A stretch of DNA of 64,000 bases from Prevotella sp. MGM2 (GTDB lineage Bacteria; Bacteroidota; Bacteroidia; Bacteroidales; Bacteroidaceae), in the NCBI RefSeq assembly GCF_002933955.1, contig NZ_BEWW01000283.1:62001-126000 (forward strand). The letters are read 5' to 3'. Position numbers and translations under genes: made by a program. Positions 26,498 through 33,872 of the stretch are shown here, one piece after another. The notes beneath the pieces are model-generated. The model did not search any database, was not told where the DNA came from, and saw only the letters and a list, made by a program, of their open reading frames with translations. The first letter of the stretch is position 1, and every line of letters begins with the position of its first letter.

Positions 26498-27115
26498 ATG
26501 GAAATATTAAAGAAGGGCAGTAGAGGTGAATCTGTTAAAACTTTACAGAACGCTCTTCATCTAATGCCGGACGGCATTTTTGGTTCTTTGACAGAAGAAG
26601 CGGTCAAACAACATCAAAGGTCTTATGGACTTAAAGTTGATGGTATTGTTGGACCAAATACTTGGGCTGTATTGAGAACCGGCGAAGTGACTCAACTCCT
26701 TAAAAGTAAACGCAAAATCAAAGAAATCATCGTACATTGTTCTGCCACTCCAGAGGGTAAGGACTTTACAGTAGCTGACATTAGAGCTTGGCACTTACAG
26801 CGAGGCTTTTCTGATATTGGCTATCATTATGTGATTTACCGTGATGGCTCTGTACATAAGGGGCGTGACATTAATATCTCTGGAGCTCATTGTACCGGTC
26901 ACAATTCTATCAGTATCGGTATCTGCTATATTGGTGGTCAGACTGCCGATGGTACTCCTAAAGATACGCGCACTGATGCTCAGAAGAAGGCTTTGCTGAA
27001 GCTTTTGAAAGAACTGAAGAAACTATATCCTAATGCTACAATACATGGTCATAAGGAATTTGCAGCAAAAGCTTGCCCATGTTTTGAAGTAAAAGACGAA
27101 TATTTTAAGCTCTAA
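26498..27115 (+). CDS. Endolysin: peptidoglycan-binding plus amidase
   Basis: 205 residues. The first 65 match a PG_binding_1 domain (GSRGESVKTLQNAL...DGIFGSLTEEAVKQHQ...DGIVGPNTW). The rest is an amidase_2/T7-lysozyme fold: IIVHCSATPEGKDFTV with zinc-ligand His, DIGYHYVIYRDGSVHKGR, GAHCTGHNSISIGICYIGG, then GHKEFAAKACPCF with the other ligands. It cuts between N-acetylmuramate and L-alanine in the host wall. It has no signal peptide, so it needs a holin. Confidence 0.88.
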   Translation: MEILKKGSRGESVKTLQNALHLMPDGIFGSLTEEAVKQHQRSYGLKVDGIVGPNTWAVLRTGEVTQLLKSKRKIKEIIVHCSATPEGKDFTVADIRAWHLQRGFSDIGYHYVIYRDGSVHKGRDINISGAHCTGHNSISIGICYIGGQTADGTPKDTRTDAQKKALLKLLKELKKLYPNATIHGHKEFAAKACPCFEVKDEYFKL

Positions 27116-27125
27116 TTTATTGTTT

Positions 27126-27722
27126 ATGTGGAAGTTGATATTAAATAAGGTTGGAATTTTCCTTGTTATTGGTATTCTTTGCTTTGCTCTATATGATGCA
27201 AATCGTAAGGCATCAGCATACCATCAGAGGGCAAATACTTTAGAGACCACTATCAATGATTTGAATCAAGAGATCGAATATACCAAAATTCGCTTGAATG
27301 ATTCAGTAGCTTTATATCAGGCAGAAGTCAAAAGTCTGAATATGACACATGACAACCTGAAAGCGAAATATGATAGACTTTTGGCTGCTTCTAAGGTTCG
27401 TCCTAAAGATGTAGGTTCTGTTACGGAAGTTACTTCAGTTACACAAAGTAAAGACACTGTGATAGCAGTTGTTGATTCCTTTGGTGGATTGACAGCAAGC
27501 TTAGAAGATTCGTTTGTGAATATTGATGTCGAGGTATTACCAGACAAGAATACTATTATAGATTATGAAGTGCGAGACAGCTTGACCATACTTAATGTTC
27601 AGAAGAAGCACTCATGGCTTTTCGGTTTGATTAAATGGAAAGAACATAAAAGTGTCCGGGTCATTAATCATAATCCTAAAGCAAAGATAGTCAATTTACA
27701 AACTATTGATGTAATAGAATAA
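27126..27722 (+). CDS. Rz-like inner-membrane spanin candidate
   Basis: 198 residues from ATG 27126. One N-terminal membrane helix (LNKVGIFLVIGILCFALYD) is followed by a long coiled coil (about 30-100) and a strand-rich C-terminal part. The position after the endolysin and this topology fit an i-spanin or a related Bacteroidales phage lysis protein. A tiny reading frame follows with a TAATG overlap. Confidence 0.55.
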   Translation: MWKLILNKVGIFLVIGILCFALYDANRKASAYHQRANTLETTINDLNQEIEYTKIRLNDSVALYQAEVKSLNMTHDNLKAKYDRLLAASKVRPKDVGSVTEVTSVTQSKDTVIAVVDSFGGLTASLEDSFVNIDVEVLPDKNTIIDYEVRDSLTILNVQKKHSWLFGLIKWKEHKSVRVINHNPKAKIVNLQTIDVIE

Positions 27723-27817
27723 TGGAAAAGAAAACAAAACCCGTAACACCGCAAGGTCTCAAACAAATCGGCAAAAATATTTCCAACTCTTTGAATAAAG
27801 TCAAATGCAACAGTTAA
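27722..27817 (+). CDS. Small basic peptide
   Basis: 31 residues, MEKKTKPVTPQGLKQIGKNI and so on, starting inside the stop of the spanin-like gene (TAATG) and followed by a terminator. The tight coupling suggests it is translated, but no function can be proposed. Confidence 0.35.
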   Translation: MEKKTKPVTPQGLKQIGKNISNSLNKVKCNS

Positions 27818-27864
27818 GAAAGATTGGATTTTAGGTTTTAATTAATAATTTGTTATTAAGCTTG

Positions 27865-27898
27865 ATCCACTCTACTGTGAAGTAGGGTGGATTTTTAT
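27865..27898 (+). terminator. Intrinsic terminator after lysis genes
   Basis: ATCCACTCTAC (27865-27875) pairs with GTAGGGTGGAT (27882-27892) through one G-T pair, loop TGTGAA, followed by TTTTTATT. It separates the lysis genes from the terminase gene. Confidence 0.85.
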
Positions 27899-27927
27899 TG
27901 CCAAACTATTATTAGTAAAAGAAAAAC

Positions 27928-29511
27928 ATGGCAAAATTGGAACGACCTCGTGGTCTCAAAATAACTTTCAAACCATCTGCAAGGCAATATGAGCTATGGA
28001 CCGCACTGCAACCTAACCATTGTGATAAGTGCGGAGGCAAGCTTGTAATGAAGCCTAATGGGTTTGATAAATTAGGTCATCGTATATATCAAGCTACTTG
28101 TGAGCAATGCGGAAATACAGACATTCCGGAACAAGTATTGGGTGGCGGTTCTGCCGGCGGTGGCAAGTCTTATATAGGTTGCTGCTGGCTGGTGTGTAGC
28201 TGTATGCAATTTGAGGGGATCCGTATGGTTGTCGCTCGTAAGGTTCGTAAGACATTGTTGGAAACAACTTGGGTTACGCTTAAAGATGTGCTTCGGACAT
28301 GGGGCTTGAAACAGGATATTCATTATCACATCAACAATGTTACTTATGTTATTACCTTCTGGAATGGGTCTGAAATTATAGCAATGGATTTGACCCCCAG
28401 TCCACAAGACCCTGATTTTAACTCATTGGGTTCTTTGGAAATCACGGGAGGTTTTATTGACGAGGTATCTGAGGTGTCAGAAAAAGCTGTGGAAGTTCTT
28501 ACATCTCGTATTCGTTATAAGATTGCTGAGACATTTGTCGTCGGTAAACTTTTTATGTCAACCAACCCCTGCTTGACTTGGGTGCGCTCGACCTTTGTGA
28601 TGACCGATGATGGCGATCCTGTGGAATTGCAGACCGGTTATCGTTACATTCCTTTTAGCTTATTTGATAATCCTAACGAACAGTTCCGAGCTATCTATTA
28701 CAATAAGCTCAGTAAACTGCGCAATAAGGCTGACCGTGACCGTCTGCTTTATGGGAACTGGTTATTTACTACAAGTAATAAGATGGCTGCATATTGGAAT
28801 TTTGATGGCGATAAGCATCTGATACATAATCTTCGTGAACAGGCATACGACCCTTTGAAGCCGCTTATTCTTAGCTTTGACTTCAATGTTAATCCATACA
28901 TGAGCTGTCTGCCGATGCAGATAGATTTTGATGAAAAGATTGTTTATGTCTTTCCTGAATATGTTGGTTATCCTAAAGATAAGCGCAACAACACTCCGGC
29001 ATTTACACGATGGATTGCTTCTCAGCTTGTAACAGACGGTCAGATTGGCGGTGTATTACTGACTGGAGATCCGGCTGGTTTATCACGCTCCACTCAAACT
29101 GAAGAGGGTGTAAATAACTTTACGATTGCCAATAAGAATATGACCAATGCTGTATTAAAACCTAAAATACAGTTATTGAGCAAACAGCCGGCAGTAGTGA
29201 CACGACTGGAATTTATCAATGAATTGTTACACAACTTTCAGGGATGGAAAATCTATATTGATGCCCGTTGTCATAGACTGATTGAGGATTTTGTATATCA
29301 GAAAAAGAATCCTGATGGCACTAAGGAGAAAAAGAAAATTCTCAATGATGCTGGTGAAAGAGTAGAGCGTTGGGGTCACTTTTCAGACTGTTTTGATTAT
29401 GCAATGATATATTATCTCAGTCAGGCTTATTCCAAATACAAGACAGCATCGACCGAAATAGTAACCACTATTGATTCCAATGACACTGTTTATGGTGATT
29501 TTGACTATTAA
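27928..29511 (+). CDS. Terminase large subunit (phage A)
   Basis: 527 residues; the motor ATPase and nuclease that packages DNA. Walker A is GGGSAGGGKSYIG (72-84), Walker B the hydrophobic run ending GGFIDEVSEVSEK, and the nuclease domain holds LILSFDFNVNPY and a late DCFDYAMIYYL segment. A zinc ribbon is inserted before Walker A (C32xxC35 and C58xxC61), a feature I associate with Bacteroidales phages. It differs clearly from the second large terminase at 50184-51611, confirming that two phages are present. Confidence 0.88.
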   Translation: MAKLERPRGLKITFKPSARQYELWTALQPNHCDKCGGKLVMKPNGFDKLGHRIYQATCEQCGNTDIPEQVLGGGSAGGGKSYIGCCWLVCSCMQFEGIRMVVARKVRKTLLETTWVTLKDVLRTWGLKQDIHYHINNVTYVITFWNGSEIIAMDLTPSPQDPDFNSLGSLEITGGFIDEVSEVSEKAVEVLTSRIRYKIAETFVVGKLFMSTNPCLTWVRSTFVMTDDGDPVELQTGYRYIPFSLFDNPNEQFRAIYYNKLSKLRNKADRDRLLYGNWLFTTSNKMAAYWNFDGDKHLIHNLREQAYDPLKPLILSFDFNVNPYMSCLPMQIDFDEKIVYVFPEYVGYPKDKRNNTPAFTRWIASQLVTDGQIGGVLLTGDPAGLSRSTQTEEGVNNFTIANKNMTNAVLKPKIQLLSKQPAVVTRLEFINELLHNFQGWKIYIDARCHRLIEDFVYQKKNPDGTKEKKKILNDAGERVERWGHFSDCFDYAMIYYLSQAYSKYKTASTEIVTTIDSNDTVYGDFDY

Positions 29512-29529
29512 TAATAAACATCAAGAACA

Positions 29530-29817
29530 ATGGCATACAATCGTTTTCTGACAAATAGGGATTATTGCTCCATTGCTACTGAAGAGCACATGAAGCAAAT
29601 CATTCGTGATGTTCCGGACCGCATACCGCAAGCCGAACAAAGGGCTGAAATGCAGATACTGGAATATCTTGATCAATATTATGAGATTGAAAAAATTTTG
29701 GCAGTTGGTAAGAATATCCGTGAATACAATGTTGGCGTTTCTTATCCAGGGCAGGTATGGATAAGAAAGGATGAAGAGATTTATAAACATCTATTCCGGG
29801 TTGAGCGTAAAATTTGA
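29530..29817 (+). CDS. Head-tail connector-like protein, possibly truncated
   Basis: 95 residues. NRFLTNRDYCSIATEEHMKQI, then RAEMQILEYLDQYYEIEKI follows the opening of DUF1320/gp6-like neck proteins. I recall longer Bacteroidales phage homologues that continue well past the segment PGQVWIRKDEEIYK; here the frame ends shortly after it (VERKI). That suggests the gene is cut off near 29,800 and that the phage A sequence stops there, 60 bases before the tRNA. The truncation depends on memory of homologues and should be verified. Confidence 0.55.
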   Translation: MAYNRFLTNRDYCSIATEEHMKQIIRDVPDRIPQAEQRAEMQILEYLDQYYEIEKILAVGKNIREYNVGVSYPGQVWIRKDEEIYKHLFRVERKI

Positions 29818-29877
29818 GTGCAAATTTTGTTTACCGAGTGAATGTTTGAGAACTGACACATTGATTAAACTACATAA

Positions 29878-29949
29878 AGCCTTGTAGTTCAACGGATAGA
29901 ACGAGGGTTTCCTAAACCTTAAATCGGGGTTCGATTCCCCGCAGGGCTA
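29878..29949 (+). tRNA. tRNA-Arg (anticodon CCU)
   Basis: A complete 72-base cloverleaf. Acceptor stem AGCCTTG/CAGGGCT, D arm GTTC/GAAC with loop AACGGATA, anticodon arm AGGGT-TTCCTAA-ACCTT with anticodon CCT at 34-36, a four-base variable region, T arm CGGGG-TTCGATT-CCCCG and discriminator A. No CCA is encoded. It reads AGG codons. The integrase gene 108 bases downstream suggests that the 3' part is the attachment site of the second phage. Confidence 0.93.
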
Positions 29950-29956
29950 CAAAATC

Positions 29957-29988
29957 AAGCCTCACCTTTTCCGGGTGGGGCTTTTTTG
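29957..29988 (+). terminator. Terminator after tRNA-Arg
   Basis: AAGCCTCACC (29957-29966) pairs fully with GGTGGGGCTT (29974-29983), using one G-T pair, and is followed by six T. It ends the tRNA transcript eight bases after the mature 3' end and insulates the integrase gene. Confidence 0.88.
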
Positions 29989-30031
29989 TTTCCTCACTTT
30001 CCGCAAAAAATGACTAATTTTGCGTGAGAAT

Positions 30032-30051
30032 GTTCTACAATAGTTCTACAA
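30032..30051 (+). repeat. Direct repeats before integrase
   Basis: GTTCTACAA occurs twice, 11 bases apart (30032-30040 and 30043-30051), about one helical turn, seven bases before the integrase start. It follows a -7-like TAATTTTG (30015-30022). This could be an arm-type binding site or autoregulatory operator for the integrase. Confidence 0.4.
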
Positions 30052-30057
30052 GAGAAA

Positions 30058-31332
30058 ATGGCAACTTTCAAAGCAGAGGTGTATGCTCACCAAAAGAGAG
30101 CTGACGGCACTTATAACATAAAAATCCGCGTTACTCACAAGCAGCGCAAAAAGTATCTCTCTACTCCGTGGTATGTGGGTAAAGAGGATTTGACACGCGC
30201 CCTCAAGCTCAAAAACCAAAAGTACATCGACATGGTAGAGGATACATTGCGCCGCTACCGCGCTATATGTAACAGTGTGGGCGAGGGTCTGGACGATATG
30301 ACCGTGGAGCAGGTCGTTGAGTTGCTGGCAAAGGATAGAGAAAAACCCTTTGACTTGGATATTGTAGCCTACACCGAGGCTTTCATCGCCAAGCTGGAGA
30401 AAGACGGACGAGGCGGGACCGCTAAAGCCTATAAGGTGGCAATAAACAGTCTGAAACGATTTGCCGAGCGTGAGGTTGTAAGCATTAAGGAAATCACGGT
30501 ACAATTCCTCAATGACTGGATAGCATGGATAGCCAAGCAGCCACCACGGAAAGACTGCAAGAAAGGAGACCGCGCCCAAAGCCTGTATCTCGCGCAACTC
30601 CGGGCAATGTATAACCGAGCTAAGAAAGAATTTAACGATGAGGAAGCCGGAATTATCCGCATACCTTTCTCTCCGTTCAACAAGGTAGAGATACCAAAGC
30701 CCTCGCTATCCCGCAAACGCGCCCTAACCCTGGAGCAAATGCGGGCCTTTGCTCAAATACCCTACACCACGATTTTGCAACCCGGAGTAAACCGATTCAA
30801 CTTTGCTAAGGACGTTTTTCTTTTGAGCTTTTTTCTTATCGGCATGAACGCCGCCGACCTATTCGCCGCGACCGACATCGCGGACGGCCGCATAACCTAC
30901 CAACGCCAAAAGACGCGCAACCGCCGTGCCGACAAAGCGGAAATCTCCATAAGAATTGAGCCGGAGGCGCAGGCTCTTGTGGATAAGTACCACGACCCCA
31001 CGGGGCAAAGGGTGTTCAATTTCTATCGGCTCTATTCATCCACCGACACATTTTGCGCTGCGCTCAACAAAGGGCTGAAACGCATAGGCAAGATTATCGG
31101 CGTTGATGATTTGGAGTTTTACGCGGCCCGGCATAGTTGGGCTACGATAGCCAACAATGACGCTGGAGTTGACAAATATACGGTGCATACCGCCCTAAAC
31201 CATGTTGACGAGAATATGCGTGTAACCGACATCTACATTCGTAAGAGCTGGGATAAGATAGACGCTGCCAACCGCGCCGTGCTTGATTTTCTGGCATTGG
31301 ATTTACCGAGTGTTGACGAGCCTAAAAAATAG
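30058..31332 (+). CDS. int: Tyrosine recombinase / phage integrase
   Basis: 424 residues with the Bacteroidetes layout: an N-terminal arm-binding domain (TYNIKIRVTHKQRKKYLSTPWYV), a SAM-like core-binding domain (about 100-200) and a catalytic domain. Box I reads SFFLIGMNAADLF, with Asn where most families have Arg; this is usual in this branch. Then come RITYQRQKTRN with the catalytic Lys, ARHSWATIANN and the nucleophile in VTDIYIRKSW. It should catalyse insertion into the adjacent tRNA gene. The gene is GC-richer than phage A genes and belongs with the region to its right. Confidence 0.9.
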   Translation: MATFKAEVYAHQKRADGTYNIKIRVTHKQRKKYLSTPWYVGKEDLTRALKLKNQKYIDMVEDTLRRYRAICNSVGEGLDDMTVEQVVELLAKDREKPFDLDIVAYTEAFIAKLEKDGRGGTAKAYKVAINSLKRFAEREVVSIKEITVQFLNDWIAWIAKQPPRKDCKKGDRAQSLYLAQLRAMYNRAKKEFNDEEAGIIRIPFSPFNKVEIPKPSLSRKRALTLEQMRAFAQIPYTTILQPGVNRFNFAKDVFLLSFFLIGMNAADLFAATDIADGRITYQRQKTRNRRADKAEISIRIEPEAQALVDKYHDPTGQRVFNFYRLYSSTDTFCAALNKGLKRIGKIIGVDDLEFYAARHSWATIANNDAGVDKYTVHTALNHVDENMRVTDIYIRKSWDKIDAANRAVLDFLALDLPSVDEPKK

Positions 31333-31334
31333 AG

Positions 31335-31708
31335 TTTTGCCTAAGCAAAATTTGTAACATCTTGAATATCAGTAGTGCATTTTGATAATTTTGCCTAAGC
31401 AAAATGTTCCACGGATATTTTAGGGCGAAAATGGCTTAAAAATAGACTCTCAAACACACTTTTTTAACCTCGTTTTGCTTAGGCAAAATTTTGTAATACC
31501 GCATAAATCAACTCTTTAACAATTCGGTTTTGCTTAGGCAAAATGTTCCACACCCTAAAATTTTGCTTAAGCAAAATCGCAATATCTTGACAATCAGCAC
31601 GTTTTAACTTTTGCCTAAGCAAAATCAGAAAATTACCGTTTTGCTTAAGCAAAATTTGTAAGTCGCTGAAATTCAAGATACTTTTTAGGCGGTTTTGCTT
31701 AAGCAAAA
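31335..31708. repeat. Eight copies of a 16-bp palindrome
   Basis: TTTTGCYTARGCAAAA occurs at 31335, 31389, 31473, 31528, 31561, 31609, 31639 and 31693 (start positions), all exactly 16 bp. Three copies are perfect palindromes (TTTTGCTTAAGCAAAA) and five have one C/G change that breaks symmetry at the centre. Start-to-start distances are 54, 84, 55, 33, 48, 30 and 54. The array fills the space between the converging integrase and repressor operon. Candidates are ParB-type centromere sites (the phage encodes ParB at 44680), repressor operators or replication iterons. Confidence 0.92.
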
Positions 31709-31717
31709 TTTTGCCTC

Positions 31718-31746
31718 GCGCCTGCGCGCATAATGCGCCTGCGCGC
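31718..31746. repeat. GC-rich direct repeat next to AT-rich tract
   Basis: GCGCCTGCGCGC is present at 31718-31729 and 31735-31746, immediately followed by about 45 bases of nearly pure A/T (31748-31792). The contrast is striking beside the palindrome array and could mark an unwinding element or a protein-binding site. Confidence 0.6.
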
Positions 31747-31814
31747 GTATATATACACACTATATTATATTAAGAGTATATGTATATTGAAATAGGGGGT
31801 GTGGGGGAAAGAAC

Positions 31815-31844
31815 AAAAAAGAGCGACATCCGAAAATGCCGCCC
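31815..31844 (-). terminator. Terminator of the repressor operon
   Basis: On the minus strand GGGCGGCAT (31844-31836) pairs with ATGTCGCTC (31829-31821) using two G-T pairs, followed by TTTTTT. It lies ten bases past the stop of the last leftward gene. Confidence 0.8.
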
Positions 31845-31853
31845 TTTCTTTGC

Positions 31854-32108
31854 TTACTGTTCAAACATCTTGCCGGAGCCTGTCAAGAGCCATTTGGCGT
31901 TAACTCCATACTCGGTTATCATTGGCTGGAGCCACGATACTTGAAACCACCCCCTATCCAAGTCTTTCCGATTTGCGATAAGGTTGCGCCGGTCTATCTC
32001 GTATAGTCGGCAATAGGTGTTCACGCCGCGAATACGTTTCATGGCGATTATCGCGTCGAGGGCGCAATAAAAACGCTCCATGATTTGCTTACTTATCGGA
32101 GTATTCAT
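31854..32108 (-). CDS. Small helix-turn-helix DNA-binding protein
   Basis: 84 residues with an XRE/CI-like pattern: IMERFYCALDAIIAMKRIRG, a probable recognition helix around YCRLYEIDRRNLIANRK, and the common ending VNAKWLLTGSGKMF seen in Bacteroidales phage repressors. The start overlaps the lipoprotein gene by four bases (ATGA). It is the last gene of the four-gene leftward operon headed by the CI-like repressor, so it may modulate lysogeny. Confidence 0.55.
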   Translation of the reverse strand: MNTPISKQIMERFYCALDAIIAMKRIRGVNTYCRLYEIDRRNLIANRKDLDRGWFQVSWLQPMITEYGVNAKWLLTGSGKMFEQ

Positions 32109-32512
32109 TGCGGCTCTATTCTCGTTATGGCTGTAAGGTCATCGTTAAGATACCATTTCTCTTTGTGGAGTACCTTAGCCCCCATTGCATTGTTGGCTCT
32201 ATAAGTATGCTCGACAAAACGAAAGAGAACGCTATCCGGGTTGCTGCCTAAGCTCTCAAAGTAGGGTCGTATCTCCATTGTCTTGTTGAAAATTGAATCG
32301 GCAGACCATCCCTCAGCTCTCCCCTTTGCTCTAACCTGTTCCATTGCGTATAGCACAATGGTATATTCTTGAGGCTTTCCAAGCTCGACACACTCGTAGC
32401 TTTCCGGGTCGTTGAAATTTTGCTTAACGTAATCATCAACGGCCTTTTCATAGGATTCTTGGCAGGCAGTGAGGGCTATCGCCAACACTAATATTGCAAT
32501 TAGCTTTTTCAT
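32105..32512 (-). CDS. Lipoprotein encoded in the lysogeny operon
   Basis: 135 residues with a signal peptide and lipobox (KLIAILVLAIALTAC, Cys about 17). The mature part is polar with no family recognised. Because it is co-transcribed with the prophage repressor it would be made in the lysogen, as expected for a superinfection-exclusion or fitness factor. Function not shown by sequence. Confidence 0.65.
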   Translation of the reverse strand: MKKLIAILVLAIALTACQESYEKAVDDYVKQNFNDPESYECVELGKPQEYTIVLYAMEQVRAKGRAEGWSADSIFNKTMEIRPYFESLGSNPDSVLFRFVEHTYRANNAMGAKVLHKEKWYLNDDLTAITRIEPQ

Positions 32513-32516
32513 AGTC

Positions 32517-32717
32517 CTACTCGTTCAATGCTCTCACAAGCTCAACATCCGCTTTAAGCTGGTATAGCTCATCAAGGGGCTGGCCGGTGATTTTTGCAGT
32601 TGTTATCGCTTTCTCTATCTCTATCAGTACCCGGAGGCTTTCATCGGGATTTACCCGGTTTACGTTGGTGAGGCTTTCCTTGAAAAGCTCAATCACCATT
32701 CGGTAATATTTGTTCAT
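32517..32717 (-). CDS. Small hypothetical protein
   Basis: 66 residues, helical and charged (MNKYYRMVIELFKESLTNVN...). Its start overlaps the stop of the repressor gene by four bases. No family recognised; translated with the repressor. Confidence 0.45.
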   Translation of the reverse strand: MNKYYRMVIELFKESLTNVNRVNPDESLRVLIEIEKAITTAKITGQPLDELYQLKADVELVRALNE

Positions 32718-33238
32718 GCCATTACGATATTTAGTTTCTGTTCGATTATTGACAATAGGCGGTTAACCTGTTGCTGCGCCACGTCAACCTGCGCTTGCGC
32801 TCGGTCAACTTGCGCCTGCGCCCTACGGGTTATCTCGTGGGCTTCTTTGGTAAGGCTTGCTTGGGCTGTCAACGCCTCTATCACCTTGTCAACCTCAAAG
32901 CCAAAGTTGCATGGCGGGTTGTTGGTGAAATCATGGCCGGCGAATTGTGGGTTATCTCCCGTTATCGGCCCGTGGAAATGTTGACCGCCGCCGTTGTTGT
33001 CTTGGCTTATGAGCATAGCCCCCTCGCCTTTCTCCAACCATTCAAGATTGAGGTCGGGGACTAAACTCTTTAATTTCTCGGTAAAGTTTTTAGGCTCTAC
33101 TACCTTGCCATTGATGAGCTGGGAAAAGGCAGATTCGTTGTTGTAGCCCAATTTTGTGCCTAAATCCTTTTGGCTGGTCGCTATCCCAATGCTTATGAGG
33201 TGGCGCACTAAAATTTTGTATCTGTCTATCTTGTTCAT
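32714..33238 (-). CDS. CI-like phage repressor
   Basis: 174 residues. The N-terminus is a helix-turn-helix (ATSQKDLGTKLGYNNESAFSQLINGK, about 20-45) ending with the LEWLEKGEGAML motif common to CI-type proteins. No LexA-type Ser-Lys protease domain follows. Instead the C-terminal 50 residues are a coiled coil with repeats of AQAQVDRAQAQVDVAQQQV, probably for oligomerisation. First gene of the leftward operon and opposite a Cro-like gene, it is the likely lysogeny repressor, with induction not through RecA-type self-cleavage. Confidence 0.75.
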   Translation of the reverse strand: MNKIDRYKILVRHLISIGIATSQKDLGTKLGYNNESAFSQLINGKVVEPKNFTEKLKSLVPDLNLEWLEKGEGAMLISQDNNGGGQHFHGPITGDNPQFAGHDFTNNPPCNFGFEVDKVIEALTAQASLTKEAHEITRRAQAQVDRAQAQVDVAQQQVNRLLSIIEQKLNIVMA

Positions 33239-33293
33239 TATCAGCTTGTTTGAGATTTGAGCAAAAATTTTTCCTAAATTTTTTACCTAAACA

Positions 33294-33358
33294 TTTGGCT
33301 GTGTTGGTAAAGTTCTTTATCTTTGCACCATAATCAGTTTTGTAGTGTCGCAAAGATA
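33294..33358. promoter_or_regulatory. Divergent promoter region of the lysogeny switch
   Basis: Rightward: TTTG (33294-33297), 20-base spacer, TATCTTTG (33318-33325). Leftward: a -7 box TATCTTTG on the minus strand (33358-33351), with no clear -33. The two -7 boxes form a 9-bp inverted repeat (TATCTTTGC ... GCAAAGATA), so they point at each other across 25 bases. One bound protein, or one active polymerase, should exclude the other. Confidence 0.6.
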
Positions 33359-33402
33359 CAAAAAATTGTGCTTACGGAACACATAACACTATAAGAATTA
33401 TA

Positions 33403-33627
33403 ATGGAGAACAAGAAAAAAACAAGGTTTCGCCAATTCTATGACGCTCTGCCCCCAAAGGCTGAGGTAGCCCCAAAAACGGCTTTCGTTAAGAAAATCGC
33501 CGCTTTGTGTAAAGTGCATGAGGTTACGGTACGCTGCTGGATAGCCGGCACTCAAAAGCCGGATGCACTCAAAACCTCTATTATTTCCAAAGAGTTAGGT
33601 ATTCCCGAACAAGAATTATTCACATAA
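33403..33627 (+). CDS. Cro-like helix-turn-helix protein
   Basis: 74 residues. The segment FVKKIAALCKVHEVTVRCWIAGTQKP (about 28-53) reads as a helix-turn-helix with a recognition helix like those of Cro/CI families. It is the first rightward gene across the switch from the repressor, which fits a Cro or early activator. Confidence 0.65.
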   Translation: MENKKKTRFRQFYDALPPKAEVAPKTAFVKKIAALCKVHEVTVRCWIAGTQKPDALKTSIISKELGIPEQELFT

Positions 33628-33641
33628 AAATTGCAACACCG

Positions 33642-33872
33642 ATGACAGGAACACAAATTTACAACACCGTCTGGCTCTGCATTTGGCTCTTATGCCTCGC
33701 CGGGGCTATCTGGGGAGTATGCGCCGGTAATCCGATGCACTGGCTTTTCGTAGCCGCTTCTCTCTATTTTTCGGGCTTACTCTTTCTCGACAAAGAGGAC
33801 GGGGAAAGCCTCAAGGATTTGCTTATTCGCAAAATCAAAGCTCACAAAGCGCATAAGGTAGCAAAGCAATGA
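33642..33872 (+). CDS. Small two-helix membrane protein
   Basis: 76 residues with two hydrophobic segments (YNTVWLCIWLLCLAGAIWGV and HWLFVAASLYFSGLLFL) separated by a short turn and followed by a basic tail (KIKAHKAHKVAKQ). It would sit in the inner membrane with both ends in the cytoplasm. The early-gene position is compatible with exclusion or host take-over; no family recognised. Confidence 0.55.
   Translation: MTGTQIYNTVWLCIWLLCLAGAIWGVCAGNPMHWLFVAASLYFSGLLFLDKEDGESLKDLLIRKIKAHKAHKVAKQ

Noticed and set aside
29830..31312. TTTACCGAGTG shared between 29830-29840 and 31302-31312 as att core
   Set aside because: Only 11 bases, one copy inside the integrase coding sequence; no sign of crossover function.
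31335..31708. CRISPR array
   Set aside because: Repeats are only 16 bp, perfect or near palindromes, spacing varies from 30 to 84 and no cas genes are present.
31479..31760. Minus-strand open frame of 93 codons with repeated ILLKQN
   Set aside because: The repeat comes from translating the 16-bp palindromes in one frame; spacing is irregular and the composition is not protein-like.
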